Below, piece by piece: positions 32,793-41,236 of a stretch of 41,667 nucleotides of DNA (positions are counted from its first letter, which is position 1; every line of letters begins with the position of its first letter). A model generated the notes under the pieces. The model was not told where the DNA came from, made no database searches, and saw only the letters and a list, made by a program, of their open reading frames with translations. Origin of the DNA: Bacteroidia bacterium Ga0077558. Its GTDB lineage: Bacteria > Bacteroidota > Bacteroidia > Chitinophagales > Chitinophagaceae. A program made the position numbers and the translations under genes. The DNA is taken from positions 1-41,667 of the forward strand of contig LNFJ01000083.1 of the NCBI GenBank assembly GCA_001464625.1, written 5' to 3'.

Positions 32793-33299
32793 ATGGCATT
32801 GACCAACGAAATAGTAAAACAAAAACTAACTGAAAAATTTGGAGAGCAAGTTTCCAATTTTGAAGAGCCTTATGGTATGCTCACATTTGAAGCACCCAAA
32901 GAACTCAACCTGAAAGTGTTGAATTTTCTTTATGATGACGAGGTGTTGAAGTTTCGTTTTATGACCGACTTATGCGGTGTTCATTATCCAACTAATAAAG
33001 GAAGAGAAATCGCAGTAGTTTATCATTTACATAACCTGGAAGATAATATCCGTATTCGCTTCAAAGTGTTTGCAGATATTAATCAACCGGATATTTATAC
33101 GGCCACAGGATTATTTTCTGCGGCTAACTGGATGGAAAGAGAAACCTATGATTTTTACGGGGTAAATTTCGTTGGTCATCCAAAATTAAAAAGAATATTG
33201 AATGTAGATGAAATGGATTATTTCCCGATGCGGAAAGAGTTTCCATTGGAAGACCAGACAAGGATTGACAAAGATGATGAGATGTTTGGAAGAGGTTAA
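32793..33299 (+). CDS. nuoC: NADH-quinone oxidoreductase subunit C
   Basis: 168 residues. The family signature is present: DLCGVHYP (about 53-60), then ERETYDFYGVNFVGHPKLKRIL (about 114-135) and YFPMRKEFPLED. It is a separate protein, not fused to NuoD as in enterobacteria. It is part of the peripheral arm. The stop is followed 10 bases later by a small membrane-protein gene before nuoD. Confidence 0.96.
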   Translation: MALTNEIVKQKLTEKFGEQVSNFEEPYGMLTFEAPKELNLKVLNFLYDDEVLKFRFMTDLCGVHYPTNKGREIAVVYHLHNLEDNIRIRFKVFADINQPDIYTATGLFSAANWMERETYDFYGVNFVGHPKLKRILNVDEMDYFPMRKEFPLEDQTRIDKDDEMFGRG

Positions 33300-33309
33300 G
33301 CCAGATTTT

Positions 33310-33501
33310 ATGATGAAATATGTGACAATAAAAAATATTTTGGCAATCACATTTGTTGCATCGTTGTTGTCAGGTATATATAATTCAATTGATAACAACC
33401 AACCTAATAAGGGGTTTACCGCATTAGGTTGTTTCATATTGGCTGCAGCAGCTATGATGAGTTTTACATTGGTTTACTTAGATGAAAAGAGGAATAAATA
33501 A
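33310..33501 (+). CDS. Small two-helix membrane protein inside the nuo operon (1)
   Basis: 63 residues from ATG 33310 (or 60-62 from the next Met). Two predicted membrane helices (about 8-22 and 33-54) with a short polar loop (SIDNNQPNKG) and a charged end (LDEKRNK). A longer in-frame ORF reaches back into nuoC, but that part is antisense-like shadow of nuoC reading. It resembles the 69-residue protein at 35800 in size, layout and the end of the second helix (MMSFTLVY against MFMFSLVY). I do not recognise a family. Being in the nuo operon, it may be an accessory or merely a passenger. Confidence 0.55.
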   Translation: MMKYVTIKNILAITFVASLLSGIYNSIDNNQPNKGFTALGCFILAAAAMMSFTLVYLDEKRNK

Positions 33502-33624
33502 GCCGGTTCATAATTGCTGAATAGAATTACCGGACGATGAAGTGAGTGACACAACAGACGATGATAGTAGTACAGGCGATGATAAAATAAAAATTTTCAA
33601 AAGTCCCAGTAGGGATTTGGGTTT
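33502..33624. repeat. Intergenic region before nuoD with repeat-like segments
   Basis: The gap contains GATGAAGTGAGTGACACAAC and a run of GATGATA-type units (33534-33587), similar to repeats I associate with Bacteroidota intergenic regions, then a hairpin AAGTCCC/GGGATTT (33600-33618) just before the nuoD start. No coding sequence. Confidence 0.4.
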
Positions 33625-34848
33625 ATGAGTGAACAACATATCAAATTACCGGAAGGCTCGATAGAGAAAACTACCACTACGCTGAACCTGGGGCCAACCC
33701 ATCCAGCTACGCATGGGGTAATGCAGAATATCCTGGAACTGGACGGAGAAAGAATCGTTTCTACCGAACAAACTATCGGGTACATACACCGGGCATTTGA
33801 AAAAATAGCCGAGAGAAGACCGCTGGCACAAATCACTACCCTTACTGATAGATTGAACTATTGTTCATCTCCTATTAACAATATGGGCTGGCACCTGACT
33901 TGTGAAAAATTGCTGGGGGTGAAAACGCCAAAGAGAGTTGATTATCTCCGTGTCATCATCATGGAGCTGTCGAGAATTTCTGACCATTTGATTTGTAATT
34001 CCATCGTAGGTGTGGATGCTGGTGCATACACTGGCTTCCTGTATGTGATGCAATACCGTGAATTGATCTATGAGATCTATGAAGAAGTTTGCGGCGCAAG
34101 ATTAACAACGAATATGGGCCGTATTGGTGGTTTTGAAAGAAACTTCAACAATATTGCTTTTGAAAAAATAGAAAAGTTCTTGGCAGAATATCCAAGAGTG
34201 TTGAAAGAGTTTGAGAATCTTTTTCAACGCAACAGGATTTTCATGGATAGAACAAAAGGTACTGGTGCAATTAATGCTGAAAGAGCATTGAATTATGGTT
34301 TTACTGGACCAAACTTGAGAGCTGCCGGAGTTGATTATGATGTAAGGGTTCATTCTCCATATAGCAGCTATGAAGATTTTCAATTTAATATTCCTGTCGG
34401 AACAACTGGCGATAATTATGACCGTTGGTTAGTTAGGGAGCAAGAAATGTGGCAAAGCCTCAGCATTATTGAACAGGCCTATCAAAAAGTGCAGGAGTTT
34501 AAAGGAACAGCGGCAGATGTTTATCATGCAGATGTACCCGAGTATTATTTGCCGGAGAAGGCAGATGTTTATACAAAGATGGAAGCATTGATCTACCATT
34601 TTAAAATTATCATGGGAGAAACAGACATACCTGCCGGTGAAGTATATCAATCTGTAGAAGGTGGAAATGGTGAGTTAGGATTTTATTTAATTAGTGATGG
34701 TGGTCGTTCGCCCTATCGGTTACATTTCCGCAGGCCTTGTTTTATTTATTACCAGGCTTACGAAGAATTAACGAAAGGTGCCATGTTGAGTGATGCGATC
34801 ATGACAATGAGTTCATTAAACTTAATTGCGGGAGAATTAGACGCATAA
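33625..34848 (+). CDS. nuoD: NADH-quinone oxidoreductase subunit D
   Basis: 407 residues, the normal length for a stand-alone NuoD. Signatures include [15 protein letters not shown] (about 20-34), [23 protein letters not shown] and [18 protein letters not shown] (about 348-365). It houses the quinone-binding site together with NuoB in the peripheral arm. nuoE begins 10 bases after its stop. Confidence 0.97.
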   Translation: MSEQHIKLPEGSIEKTTTTLNLGPTHPATHGVMQNILELDGERIVSTEQTIGYIHRAFEKIAERRPLAQITTLTDRLNYCSSPINNMGWHLTCEKLLGVKTPKRVDYLRVIIMELSRISDHLICNSIVGVDAGAYTGFLYVMQYRELIYEIYEEVCGARLTTNMGRIGGFERNFNNIAFEKIEKFLAEYPRVLKEFENLFQRNRIFMDRTKGTGAINAERALNYGFTGPNLRAAGVDYDVRVHSPYSSYEDFQFNIPVGTTGDNYDRWLVREQEMWQSLSIIEQAYQKVQEFKGTAADVYHADVPEYYLPEKADVYTKMEALIYHFKIIMGETDIPAGEVYQSVEGGNGELGFYLISDGGRSPYRLHFRRPCFIYYQAYEELTKGAMLSDAIMTMSSLNLIAGELDA

Positions 34849-34858
34849 AGAATAAAAA

Positions 34859-35365
34859 ATGAGTGTTCAGTTTTCAGACAAGTCATTACAAGAAGTTCAA
34901 CGGATAATTAGTTTTTATCCGGATGGAAAGCAGAAGAGTGCTGTTATTCCTGTACTGCATTTGGCGCAACAGGAGTTTGGCGGTTGGCTTAGTACAGAAA
35001 CGATGGACTATGTGGCATCGTTATTAAAGCTGGCTCCCATTGAAGTGTATGAAGTAGCCACTTTTTATAGCATGTATAATTTGAAACCAGTTGGCAAATA
35101 CATGTTTGAAGTTTGCCAAACTGGACCTTGTATGCTGAATGGAAGTGATGATATTGTAAAGTACATCTATGAAAAGTTAGGCATCAAGCCGGGTGAGACA
35201 AGTGCAGATGGTTTGTTTACCTTGAAAACAGTGGAATGTTTAGGTGCTTGTGGATATGCGCCGATGATGCAGATGGGAAAAAACTATCGGGAGCATTTGA
35301 CAAAAGAAAAAGTAGATGCGATAATAAATGAGTGCAGGAACGAAGCAACAGCAATAAAGAATTAA
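34859..35365 (+). CDS. nuoE: NADH-quinone oxidoreductase subunit E
   Basis: 168 residues, thioredoxin-like [2Fe-2S] subunit. Cluster N1a ligands are the two cysteines in CQTGPCMLNG (about 86-91) and the two in CLGACGYAP (about 127-131). It is part of the NADH-oxidising module with NuoF. Followed four bases later by the secreted NTF2-like gene, which is not part of complex I. Confidence 0.96.
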   Translation: MSVQFSDKSLQEVQRIISFYPDGKQKSAVIPVLHLAQQEFGGWLSTETMDYVASLLKLAPIEVYEVATFYSMYNLKPVGKYMFEVCQTGPCMLNGSDDIVKYIYEKLGIKPGETSADGLFTLKTVECLGACGYAPMMQMGKNYREHLTKEKVDAIINECRNEATAIKN

Positions 35366-35369
35366 TAAA

Positions 35370-35792
35370 ATGAGATTGCTGCTTACGATAGGATTGTTCT
35401 TTACAAGTTTGGTTGTTGTTGGGCAGATAAATGAAGCAAAACTGGCAACAACGATAAAAGAATTTCACCAGTCGCTGGTAAAGAAGAATACTGTTTCTAT
35501 AAATCAGCAAACAGACAAAGCGTTGAGTTATGGACACAGCAACGGCTGGATAGAAACTAAAGCAGAAATGATCAAGAACCTGGAGACGGGTTATACAAGT
35601 TATAAAAGTATAAAGGAAGATAGCCTGCAGGTGACGATAAATGAAAATGTAGCTCATGCGAGATTTGTAGGAGATTACGAAGTCTCATTGAATGGAGGAA
35701 ATACAGTTATCTATCATTTGAAAGTGCTGGAAGTATGGGTGAAGAAAGGAAAGAGGTGGTTGTTGTTTGCGAGACAAGCAGTGAGAGGATAA
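35370..35792 (+). CDS. Secreted NTF2-like (DUF4440/SnoaL-type) protein
   Basis: 140 residues. A signal peptide (RLLLTIGLFFTSLVVVGQ) is followed by an NTF2-like fold: a helix with LATTIKEFHQSLVKKN, LSYGHSNGWIETKAEMIKNL, then strands YKSIKEDSLQVTINENVAHARFVGDYEV and LKVLEVWVKKGKRWLLFARQAVR. Members of this superfamily range from enzymes to ligand-binding proteins; no catalytic set is identifiable. It lies four bases after nuoE and eight before another small gene in the nuo operon, so it should be co-expressed with complex I. Periplasmic location is predicted, which makes direct contact with the NADH module impossible. Confidence 0.75.
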   Translation: MRLLLTIGLFFTSLVVVGQINEAKLATTIKEFHQSLVKKNTVSINQQTDKALSYGHSNGWIETKAEMIKNLETGYTSYKSIKEDSLQVTINENVAHARFVGDYEVSLNGGNTVIYHLKVLEVWVKKGKRWLLFARQAVRG

Positions 35793-35799
35793 ATGTTTT

Positions 35800-36009
35800 A
35801 TGGGAAATTTGGCTATTAATAAAAGAGGGTTGGTAACATATTATCTATTGGCTTTAATTCTTTTGGTAATTGGTTTTAAAGAATTAGAGTCAGATAGTAT
35901 AAATGCAGGATTAATTTCAGGTTTTTGTATTGGAGCTGGCCCTGCGATGTTTATGTTTTCGCTGGTATACCATTGGAAGTATTATAGAAAGTTTAGAAAA
36001 ATATTTTAA
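35800..36009 (+). CDS. Small two-helix membrane protein inside the nuo operon (2)
   Basis: 69 residues. Two predicted membrane helices (about 11-25 and 36-57) with the loop KELESDSINAG and a basic tail (HWKYYRKFRKIF). It looks distantly like the protein at 33310: same length class, acidic loop between helices, and helix 2 ending in F-x-LVY. It lies eight bases after the NTF2-like gene and 23 before nuoF. No family recognised. Confidence 0.55.
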   Translation: MGNLAINKRGLVTYYLLALILLVIGFKELESDSINAGLISGFCIGAGPAMFMFSLVYHWKYYRKFRKIF

Positions 36010-36032
36010 AAAACTAAACCCCTTTGGGGCAA

Positions 36033-37391
36033 ATGGGAAGAAAATTATTATTAGACAAAGCTCACATTGAAAACATCAGGCTCTACGATGTGTACCGCCG
36101 TGAAGGTGGTTATCGTAGTGTGGAGAAAGCATTGAAAACAATGAGCCCGGATGCGGTGACGGAAGAAGTAAAGAAAAGCGGATTAAGAGGTCGTGGTGGT
36201 GCTGGTTTTCCTACAGGTATGAAATGGAGTTTCCTTGCCAAGCCGGAAGGAGTGCCTCGCTACTTGGTAGTGAATGCAGATGAATCTGAGCCCGGAACTT
36301 TTAAGGATAGATATTTAATGGAGTTCATTCCACATTTGTTGATTGAAGGAATGATCACATCCTCTTTTGCATTGGGGTCTAACCGGGCATACATTTATAT
36401 CCGTGGTGAATATGCATGGATCGTTGGCATTTTAGAGCAAGCAATACAGGAAGCAAAGAATAATGGTTTCCTGGGAAAGAATATTTTAGGCAGCGGTTTT
36501 GATTGTGAGATTTATGTGCAGCGTGGAGCAGGTGCTTATATCTGCGGAGAAGAAACGGCGTTGCTGGAATCATTAGAAGGTAAAAGAGGTAATCCAAGAA
36601 TTAAACCTCCTTTCCCTGCGGTAAAAGGTTTGTGGGATTGCCCAACGGTGGTGAACAATGTAGAAACAATTGCTGCTGTTGTTCCCATTATCAATGAAGG
36701 TGGGGAAGAATACGCAAAAATTGGTATTGGTAAATCAACCGGTACTAAATTGATAAGTGCTTGTGGTAATATCAAAAAGCAAGGTGTATATGAAATCGAT
36801 ATGACCATCAGTGTTGAAGAATTTATTTACAGCGATGAATATTGTGGCGGTATTGCTAACGGTCGACAACTGAAAGCTTGTATTCCGGGTGGTTCATCTG
36901 TTCCTATTTTGCCTGCTAATCTTTTATTGACTACAGCGAAGGGCGAAAAAAGAATGATGACCTATGAGAGTTTGGCGGATGGTGGATTTGCAACAGGTTC
37001 AATGATGGGTTCTGGAGGTTTCATTGTTTTGGATGATACACAGTGTGTGGTAAAACATACTTACACTCTGGCAAGATTCTACCGCCATGAAAGCTGCGGA
37101 CAATGTTCGCCTTGCCGTGAAGGAACAGGCTGGATGGAAAAAATATTGTTGAAAATTGAGAACGGACAAGGCAAGATGAGTGATATTGATTTGTTGTGGG
37201 ATATTCAAAGAAAGATTGAAGGGAATACGATTTGTCCATTGGGTGATGCAGCCGCATGGCCGGTAGCCGCAGCCATACGGCATTTCAGGGATGAGTTTGA
37301 ATGGCATATCACCAATGCGGATGATGCGCAAAGAAGGAATTATGGATTGATGCATTATGCAGATCCGATTCATATTCCAACAACGGCATAA
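36033..37391 (+). CDS. nuoF: NADH-quinone oxidoreductase subunit F
   Basis: 452 residues from ATG 36033 (GRKLLLDKAHIENIR); an in-frame TTG at 36024 would add three residues. The glycine-rich NADH loop GRGGAGFPTGMKW (about 54-66), the FMN-site motifs NADESEPGTFKDR and GAGAYICGEETALLESLEGKRG, and the N3 cluster motif SCGQCSPCREGTGW (about 353-366) with a distal Cys in NTICPLGDAA are all there. It oxidises NADH and passes electrons to FMN and N3. A short palindrome CCCCTTTGGGG lies just upstream. Confidence 0.97.
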   Translation: MGRKLLLDKAHIENIRLYDVYRREGGYRSVEKALKTMSPDAVTEEVKKSGLRGRGGAGFPTGMKWSFLAKPEGVPRYLVVNADESEPGTFKDRYLMEFIPHLLIEGMITSSFALGSNRAYIYIRGEYAWIVGILEQAIQEAKNNGFLGKNILGSGFDCEIYVQRGAGAYICGEETALLESLEGKRGNPRIKPPFPAVKGLWDCPTVVNNVETIAAVVPIINEGGEEYAKIGIGKSTGTKLISACGNIKKQGVYEIDMTISVEEFIYSDEYCGGIANGRQLKACIPGGSSVPILPANLLLTTAKGEKRMMTYESLADGGFATGSMMGSGGFIVLDDTQCVVKHTYTLARFYRHESCGQCSPCREGTGWMEKILLKIENGQGKMSDIDLLWDIQRKIEGNTICPLGDAAAWPVAAAIRHFRDEFEWHITNADDAQRRNYGLMHYADPIHIPTTA

Positions 37392-37415
37392 AAAAAGAAA
37401 GAATGAATTTTTAAT

Positions 37416-38543
37416 ATGGCTGACGAAGTAAAAAAAGAGGCACCTGCAAATTTTAAAGTCACTATCGATAACATTACTATCGAAGTGGCTCCGGGTACAT
37501 CTATATTAAATGCTGCACGGAAAATTGGTGGTGATGTTACGCCTCCGGCAATGTGCTATTACAGCAAGTTGCAGGGTAGTGGCGGTAAATGCCGTACTTG
37601 TTTGGTTGAAGTAGCTGCGGGTTCGACAGCTGATCCAAGACCAATGCCGAAATTGGTTGCATCATGCCGTACCAATGTAATGGACGGAATGATCGTAAAA
37701 AACATTACCAGTGAAAGAGTGCAGGATGCAAGAGCAGGTGTGGTAGAGTTTCTTTTATTAAATCATCCGCTGGATTGCCCGATATGTGATCAGGCTGGCG
37801 AATGTCACCTGCAGGATTTAGGTTACGAACATGGTAAAGAAGGCACCCGTTACGAATTTAAAAGAAGAACATTTGAGAAAGAAGATATAGGTCCATACAT
37901 ACAATTACACATGACAAGATGTATTCTTTGTTATCGCTGTACCTATGTGGCCGATCAGTTAACAGATAACAGGGTGCATGGTATTCTAGACAGAGGCGAC
38001 CATGCTGAGATTTCCACATATATTTCTAAGTCAATTGATAATGACTTCAGCGGAAACATGATTGATGTTTGCCCGGTTGGAGCATTGACTGATAAAACAT
38101 TCCGATTTAAAAACCGGGTATGGTTTACCAAACCCGTAGATGCACACCGGGATTGTGAGAATGAAAAATGTTGTGGCAAGGTAACTTTATGGCAACGTGG
38201 GGATGATGTGTTGCGGGTAACTTCAAGAAAAGATGAGTGGGGGGAAGTACAAAGCTATGATGGCAAGCCGGGCTGGATCTGCAACACTTGCCGTTTTGAT
38301 AAAAAGAAAGCAAGTGATTGGGTAATCGAAGGCCCAACGAGCATCAGCAGGCATTCAGTTATTTCGCAAGGTCATTATGTTGGGTTGCAAAAACCAAAAG
38401 AAACAATTGCAGAAGTAATGGGCGGTAGAGAACCGAAATTGCTGATGGACATTCATAGCATCAGTGATGTGAACAGTGTGGAAATAGCTTCATTACCGGG
38501 GCCGGCAACGAGTAAGACATTTAAGAATGTGAATGGTGAATAG
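37416..38543 (+). CDS. nuoG: NADH-quinone oxidoreductase subunit G, short form
   Basis: 375 residues, against about 700-900 for full NuoG. The 2Fe-2S domain (MCYYSKLQGSGGKCRTCLVEV, about 47-67), the N5 motif HPLDCPICDQAGECHLQD (about 115-132) and the N4 cysteines (CILCYRC, then DVCPVGAL) are intact. The start of the molybdopterin-type domain is reduced: Cys residues in DCENEKCCGK and WICNTCRF are present but spaced unlike the usual cluster, and the large C-terminal domain is missing. Short NuoG is normal in many Bacteroidota. The last codons lie within an intergenic repeat. Confidence 0.93.
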   Translation: MADEVKKEAPANFKVTIDNITIEVAPGTSILNAARKIGGDVTPPAMCYYSKLQGSGGKCRTCLVEVAAGSTADPRPMPKLVASCRTNVMDGMIVKNITSERVQDARAGVVEFLLLNHPLDCPICDQAGECHLQDLGYEHGKEGTRYEFKRRTFEKEDIGPYIQLHMTRCILCYRCTYVADQLTDNRVHGILDRGDHAEISTYISKSIDNDFSGNMIDVCPVGALTDKTFRFKNRVWFTKPVDAHRDCENEKCCGKVTLWQRGDDVLRVTSRKDEWGEVQSYDGKPGWICNTCRFDKKKASDWVIEGPTSISRHSVISQGHYVGLQKPKETIAEVMGGREPKLLMDIHSISDVNSVEIASLPGPATSKTFKNVNGE

Positions 38544-38596
38544 TGAATGGTCAATGGCGGTCTCTGATTGACCACTCGCCATTGACTATTGACCAA
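38528..38596. repeat. Inverted repeat covering the nuoG stop and nuoG-nuoH gap
   Basis: GTCAATGGCG at 38550-38559 pairs with CGCCATTGAC at 38577-38586, within wider imperfect arms made of GTGAATGGTGAATAGTGAA and TATTGACC. The nuoG stop codon (TAG, 38541-38543) is inside the left arm. Such elements are common between genes in the phylum. Confidence 0.55.
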
Positions 38597-38605
38597 TAAT
38601 TATAG

Positions 38606-39664
38606 ATGAACATGACTTTATTAGTTATAGACTGGTGGTTTATTTTAGAAAAAGCACTGCTAATTGGCGGCATTATCGGCTTGTCATTCTTTATTGCTAT
38701 GTACACCACATTAGCAGAAAGGAAAGTTGCGGCATGGCTGCAAGACCGTCGTGGGCCAAACAGGGCAGGACCATTTGGTATTTTTCAACCATTAGCAGAT
38801 GGCGGCAAATTATTTTTCAAAGAAGAGATTATCCCATTAGCGTCGAATAAGTTTTTATTTATCCTTGGTCCGGCATTGGCGATGATAACCGCATTGCTGA
38901 CCAGCACAGTTATTCCATGGGCTGCACCCTTTGTAACACAGGGTGGAAATGTAATACCAATGCAGGTGGCTGATGTGGATATGGGCATTTTATTGGTATT
39001 TAGTATTGTGAGTGTGGGTGTATATGGTATTATGATCGGCGGTTGGGCCTCTAACAATAAGTTTTCGTTGATGGCGGCTATTCGGGGTGCCTCTCAAATG
39101 GTATCGTATGAGTTGCCAATGGGTCTTTGCCTGATTGCTGTATTGTTTATGACCGGCTCATTAAAAATGAGTGAGATTGTTGCGAACCAGGTACAGAATG
39201 GCTGGCATATCATTTATCAACCACTGGGCTTTATCATATTTTTTGTGTGTGCATTGGCGGAGTGTAACCGTACACCATTCGACTTACCAGAAGCAGAAAA
39301 TGAATTGAACTTTGGCTACCACCAGGAATATTCTTCCATGAAACTGGGCTTTTACCTGTTTGCTGAATATATCAATATGTTTATCAGCAGTGCAGTGATG
39401 GTGACATTATTCTTTGGTGGTTATGATATTCCATTTGTAAATGAAGCATCCTGGGGATTGAGTTCTTTCTGGATGACAGCGATAAGCTTTGCAGTGATAA
39501 TGGCGAAAATCTCATTCATGCTATTTGTATTCTTATGGATACGTTGGACTATTCCTCGTTTCCGGTATGATCAATTAATGAATTTAGGCTGGAAGAAATT
39601 AATACCATTGGCATTGGTGAATATGATCATATCGGCGGCAGTGATGTTGTTGTTGAATAAGTAG
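38606..39664 (+). CDS. nuoH: NADH-quinone oxidoreductase subunit H
   Basis: 352 residues, eight membrane helices. Hallmarks: AERKVAAWLQDRRGPNRAGPFGIFQPLADGGKLFFKEE (about 31-68), SYELPMGL near 165 and ECNRTPFDLPEAENEL (about 210-225), the conserved charged loops facing the quinone chamber. It joins the peripheral and membrane arms. The gap to nuoI (128 bases) holds the second GGTCTCCCG repeat. Confidence 0.97.
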   Translation: MNMTLLVIDWWFILEKALLIGGIIGLSFFIAMYTTLAERKVAAWLQDRRGPNRAGPFGIFQPLADGGKLFFKEEIIPLASNKFLFILGPALAMITALLTSTVIPWAAPFVTQGGNVIPMQVADVDMGILLVFSIVSVGVYGIMIGGWASNNKFSLMAAIRGASQMVSYELPMGLCLIAVLFMTGSLKMSEIVANQVQNGWHIIYQPLGFIIFFVCALAECNRTPFDLPEAENELNFGYHQEYSSMKLGFYLFAEYINMFISSAVMVTLFFGGYDIPFVNEASWGLSSFWMTAISFAVIMAKISFMLFVFLWIRWTIPRFRYDQLMNLGWKKLIPLALVNMIISAAVMLLLNK

Positions 39665-39760
39665 TCTGAAGCCCGAAAGACCACAAGTCTGGAAGTCTGA
39701 AAGACTAGTCGATTATAAAGAAATATTCTTTCCGTCTTTCGGTCTCCCGACATTCGGACT
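39664..39760. repeat. Intergenic inverted-repeat element (GGTCTCCCG family), copy 2
   Basis: GTCTGAAGCCCGAAAGACC and GGAAGTCTGAAAGACT on the left answer CCGTCTTTCGGTCTCCCG and ATTCGGACT on the right (39732-39760). The right end matches the copy between cysD and cysN at 5351-5375 apart from a few bases. The two copies are 34 kb apart, in the same orientation, each between co-directional genes. Confidence 0.6.
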
Positions 39761-39792
39761 GATAACAATATATTTGCGAACTTTTATAAAGT

Positions 39793-40332
39793 ATGTTAAC
39801 ACAAAGAGCAAAAGAAGTAGACCGTAAGCCAATGACTTTCCTGGAGAGTATTTATCTCTGGAATATCATGAAGGGTATGGGAATTACGATCAGTCACTTA
39901 TTTAAAAAGAAAGCGACGATCAATTACCCGGAGCAAACCAGAACCTTTTCCAAAGTGTTCCGTGGATTGCATGTGCTGAACAGGGATGCCGAGGGAAGAG
40001 AAAATTGTACGGCTTGCGGTTTGTGTGCTGTGGCTTGTCCTGCGGAAGCAATTACGATGGAAGGTGCGGAAAGATTACCAGGCGAAGAACATTTGTACCG
40101 GGAAGAAAAATATGCTGCAAAGTATGAGATCAATATGCTGCGTTGTATTTTTTGTGGATTGTGTGAAGAAGCTTGTCCGAAAGATGCGATCTATTTATCG
40201 CAAACTTTTGCACCGGCCAATTATGGAAGAAAAGGATTTATATATAAGAAAGATGATTTACTGATACCTCACCCAATAGAGAATAAAGAAGCGTATGAAG
40301 CAGCATTGGGAGATAAACCAGCAAAAAACTAA
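39793..40332 (+). CDS. nuoI: NADH-quinone oxidoreductase subunit I
   Basis: 179 residues. Two [4Fe-4S] motifs: CTACGLCAVACPAEAI (about 74-89) and CIFCGLCEEACPKDAI (about 118-133), for clusters N6a and N6b. It carries electrons from NuoG toward NuoB. Its stop overlaps the upstream-extended reading frame of nuoJ (see that entry). Confidence 0.96.
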   Translation: MLTQRAKEVDRKPMTFLESIYLWNIMKGMGITISHLFKKKATINYPEQTRTFSKVFRGLHVLNRDAEGRENCTACGLCAVACPAEAITMEGAERLPGEEHLYREEKYAAKYEINMLRCIFCGLCEEACPKDAIYLSQTFAPANYGRKGFIYKKDDLLIPHPIENKEAYEAALGDKPAKN

Positions 40333-40364
40333 GAACGATAGTAGTAGCACTTTTCAGTGCTTTG

Positions 40365-40805
40365 ATGGTGATTACCAACAAGAACCCAGTGTACAGTGTA
40401 CTTTGGCTGATCGTTACCTTCTTTGCTATTTCCGGTCACTATATATTATTGAATGCACAGTTTCTCGCTATCGTAAATGTCATTGTTTATGCAGGTGCGA
40501 TAATGGTATTGTTCCTTTTTGTAATAATGCTGATGAACTTGAATAAAGAAACGGAGCCACAAAAAAATCGTTGGTTACGAATGGCGGGTGCGATTGCAGG
40601 TGGTTGCTTGTTGCTGGTGTTAGTGGCCGCATTGAAGGATACACATACTAAGCAGCAGCTGGCAATGACAAATGGTGGAAACATCGGGTTGATCAAAAAC
40701 TTAGGAAAGGAATTATTCACTACGTATGTGGTGCCGTTTGAGATAAGCAGTATTTTGTTTTTGAGTGCCATGGTAGGTGCGGTGGTGATTGGAAAGAAGG
40801 AATGA
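40365..40805 (+). CDS. nuoJ: NADH-quinone oxidoreductase subunit J, start uncertain
   Basis: 146 residues from ATG 40365. Family signatures: NKNPVYSVLWLIVTFFAISGHYILLNAQFLAIVNVIVYAGAIMVLFLFVIMLMN spans about residues 5-58, then two more helices. The odd point is the N-terminus: NuoJ normally begins with a membrane helix ahead of this motif. The same frame upstream (40317-40364) encodes TSKKLRTIVVALFSAL, a good first helix, but contains no ATG, GTG or TTG before TTG 40362. Translation may begin at a rare codon (ATA 40338), or the base sequence may have an error. The subunit belongs to the membrane arm. Confidence 0.9.
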   Translation: MVITNKNPVYSVLWLIVTFFAISGHYILLNAQFLAIVNVIVYAGAIMVLFLFVIMLMNLNKETEPQKNRWLRMAGAIAGGCLLLVLVAALKDTHTKQQLAMTNGGNIGLIKNLGKELFTTYVVPFEISSILFLSAMVGAVVIGKKE

Positions 40806-40881
40806 TTTGAAGATTTGGAGATGTGCCGGTTAGGCAATTCATTTCCAAATCGTATAATCTTCAAATTGACAAATTGATTTT
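40806..40881. repeat. Intergenic inverted repeat, nuoJ-nuoK
   Basis: TTTGAAGATTTGGA (40806-40819) is matched by TCCAAAT (40844-40850) and AATCTTCAAA (40856-40865) on the opposite strand with a gap. It resembles the element between nuoA and nuoB in composition and position. Confidence 0.5.
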
Positions 40882-41217
40882 ATGCCGATTAATTATTACA
40901 TATTTCTGTCTATCGCCTTATTTGCCATTGGCATTGTAGGTGTGCTGACCCGTCGTAATGCGATCATTATTTTCATGTGCATTGAGTTAATGTTAAATGC
41001 GGTGAATTTATTGTTGGTAGCATTTTCAAAAATGCATCATATGAAAGCATTGGCTACAGATGCAGCGACGACTGTTGGAACAGACGGACAGCTATTTGTA
41101 TTTTTTATCATGGTGGTAGCAGCGGCTGAGGTAACTGTGGGGCTTGCAATAATTGTAATGATGTATAGAAATATACATTCTGTGGATGTGAATTTTTTGA
41201 ATCGTTTAAAACATTGA
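40882..41217 (+). CDS. nuoK: NADH-quinone oxidoreductase subunit K
   Basis: 111 residues, three membrane helices. The conserved [26 protein letters not shown] (about 24-49) carries the proton-path glutamate (Glu36), and [17 protein letters not shown] (about 80-96) carries the second one. The loop [23 protein letters not shown] is slightly longer than in enterobacteria. Membrane-arm subunit. Confidence 0.96.
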   Translation: MPINYYIFLSIALFAIGIVGVLTRRNAIIIFMCIELMLNAVNLLLVAFSKMHHMKALATDAATTVGTDGQLFVFFIMVVAAAEVTVGLAIIVMMYRNIHSVDVNFLNRLKH

Positions 41218-41236
41218 TGCTGTTTAGAAGATAGTT

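Noticed and set aside
33208..33309. Long form of the small membrane protein overlapping nuoC
   Set aside because: The first 34 residues are an out-of-frame reading of the nuoC end; the hydrophobic protein begins at ATG 33310.
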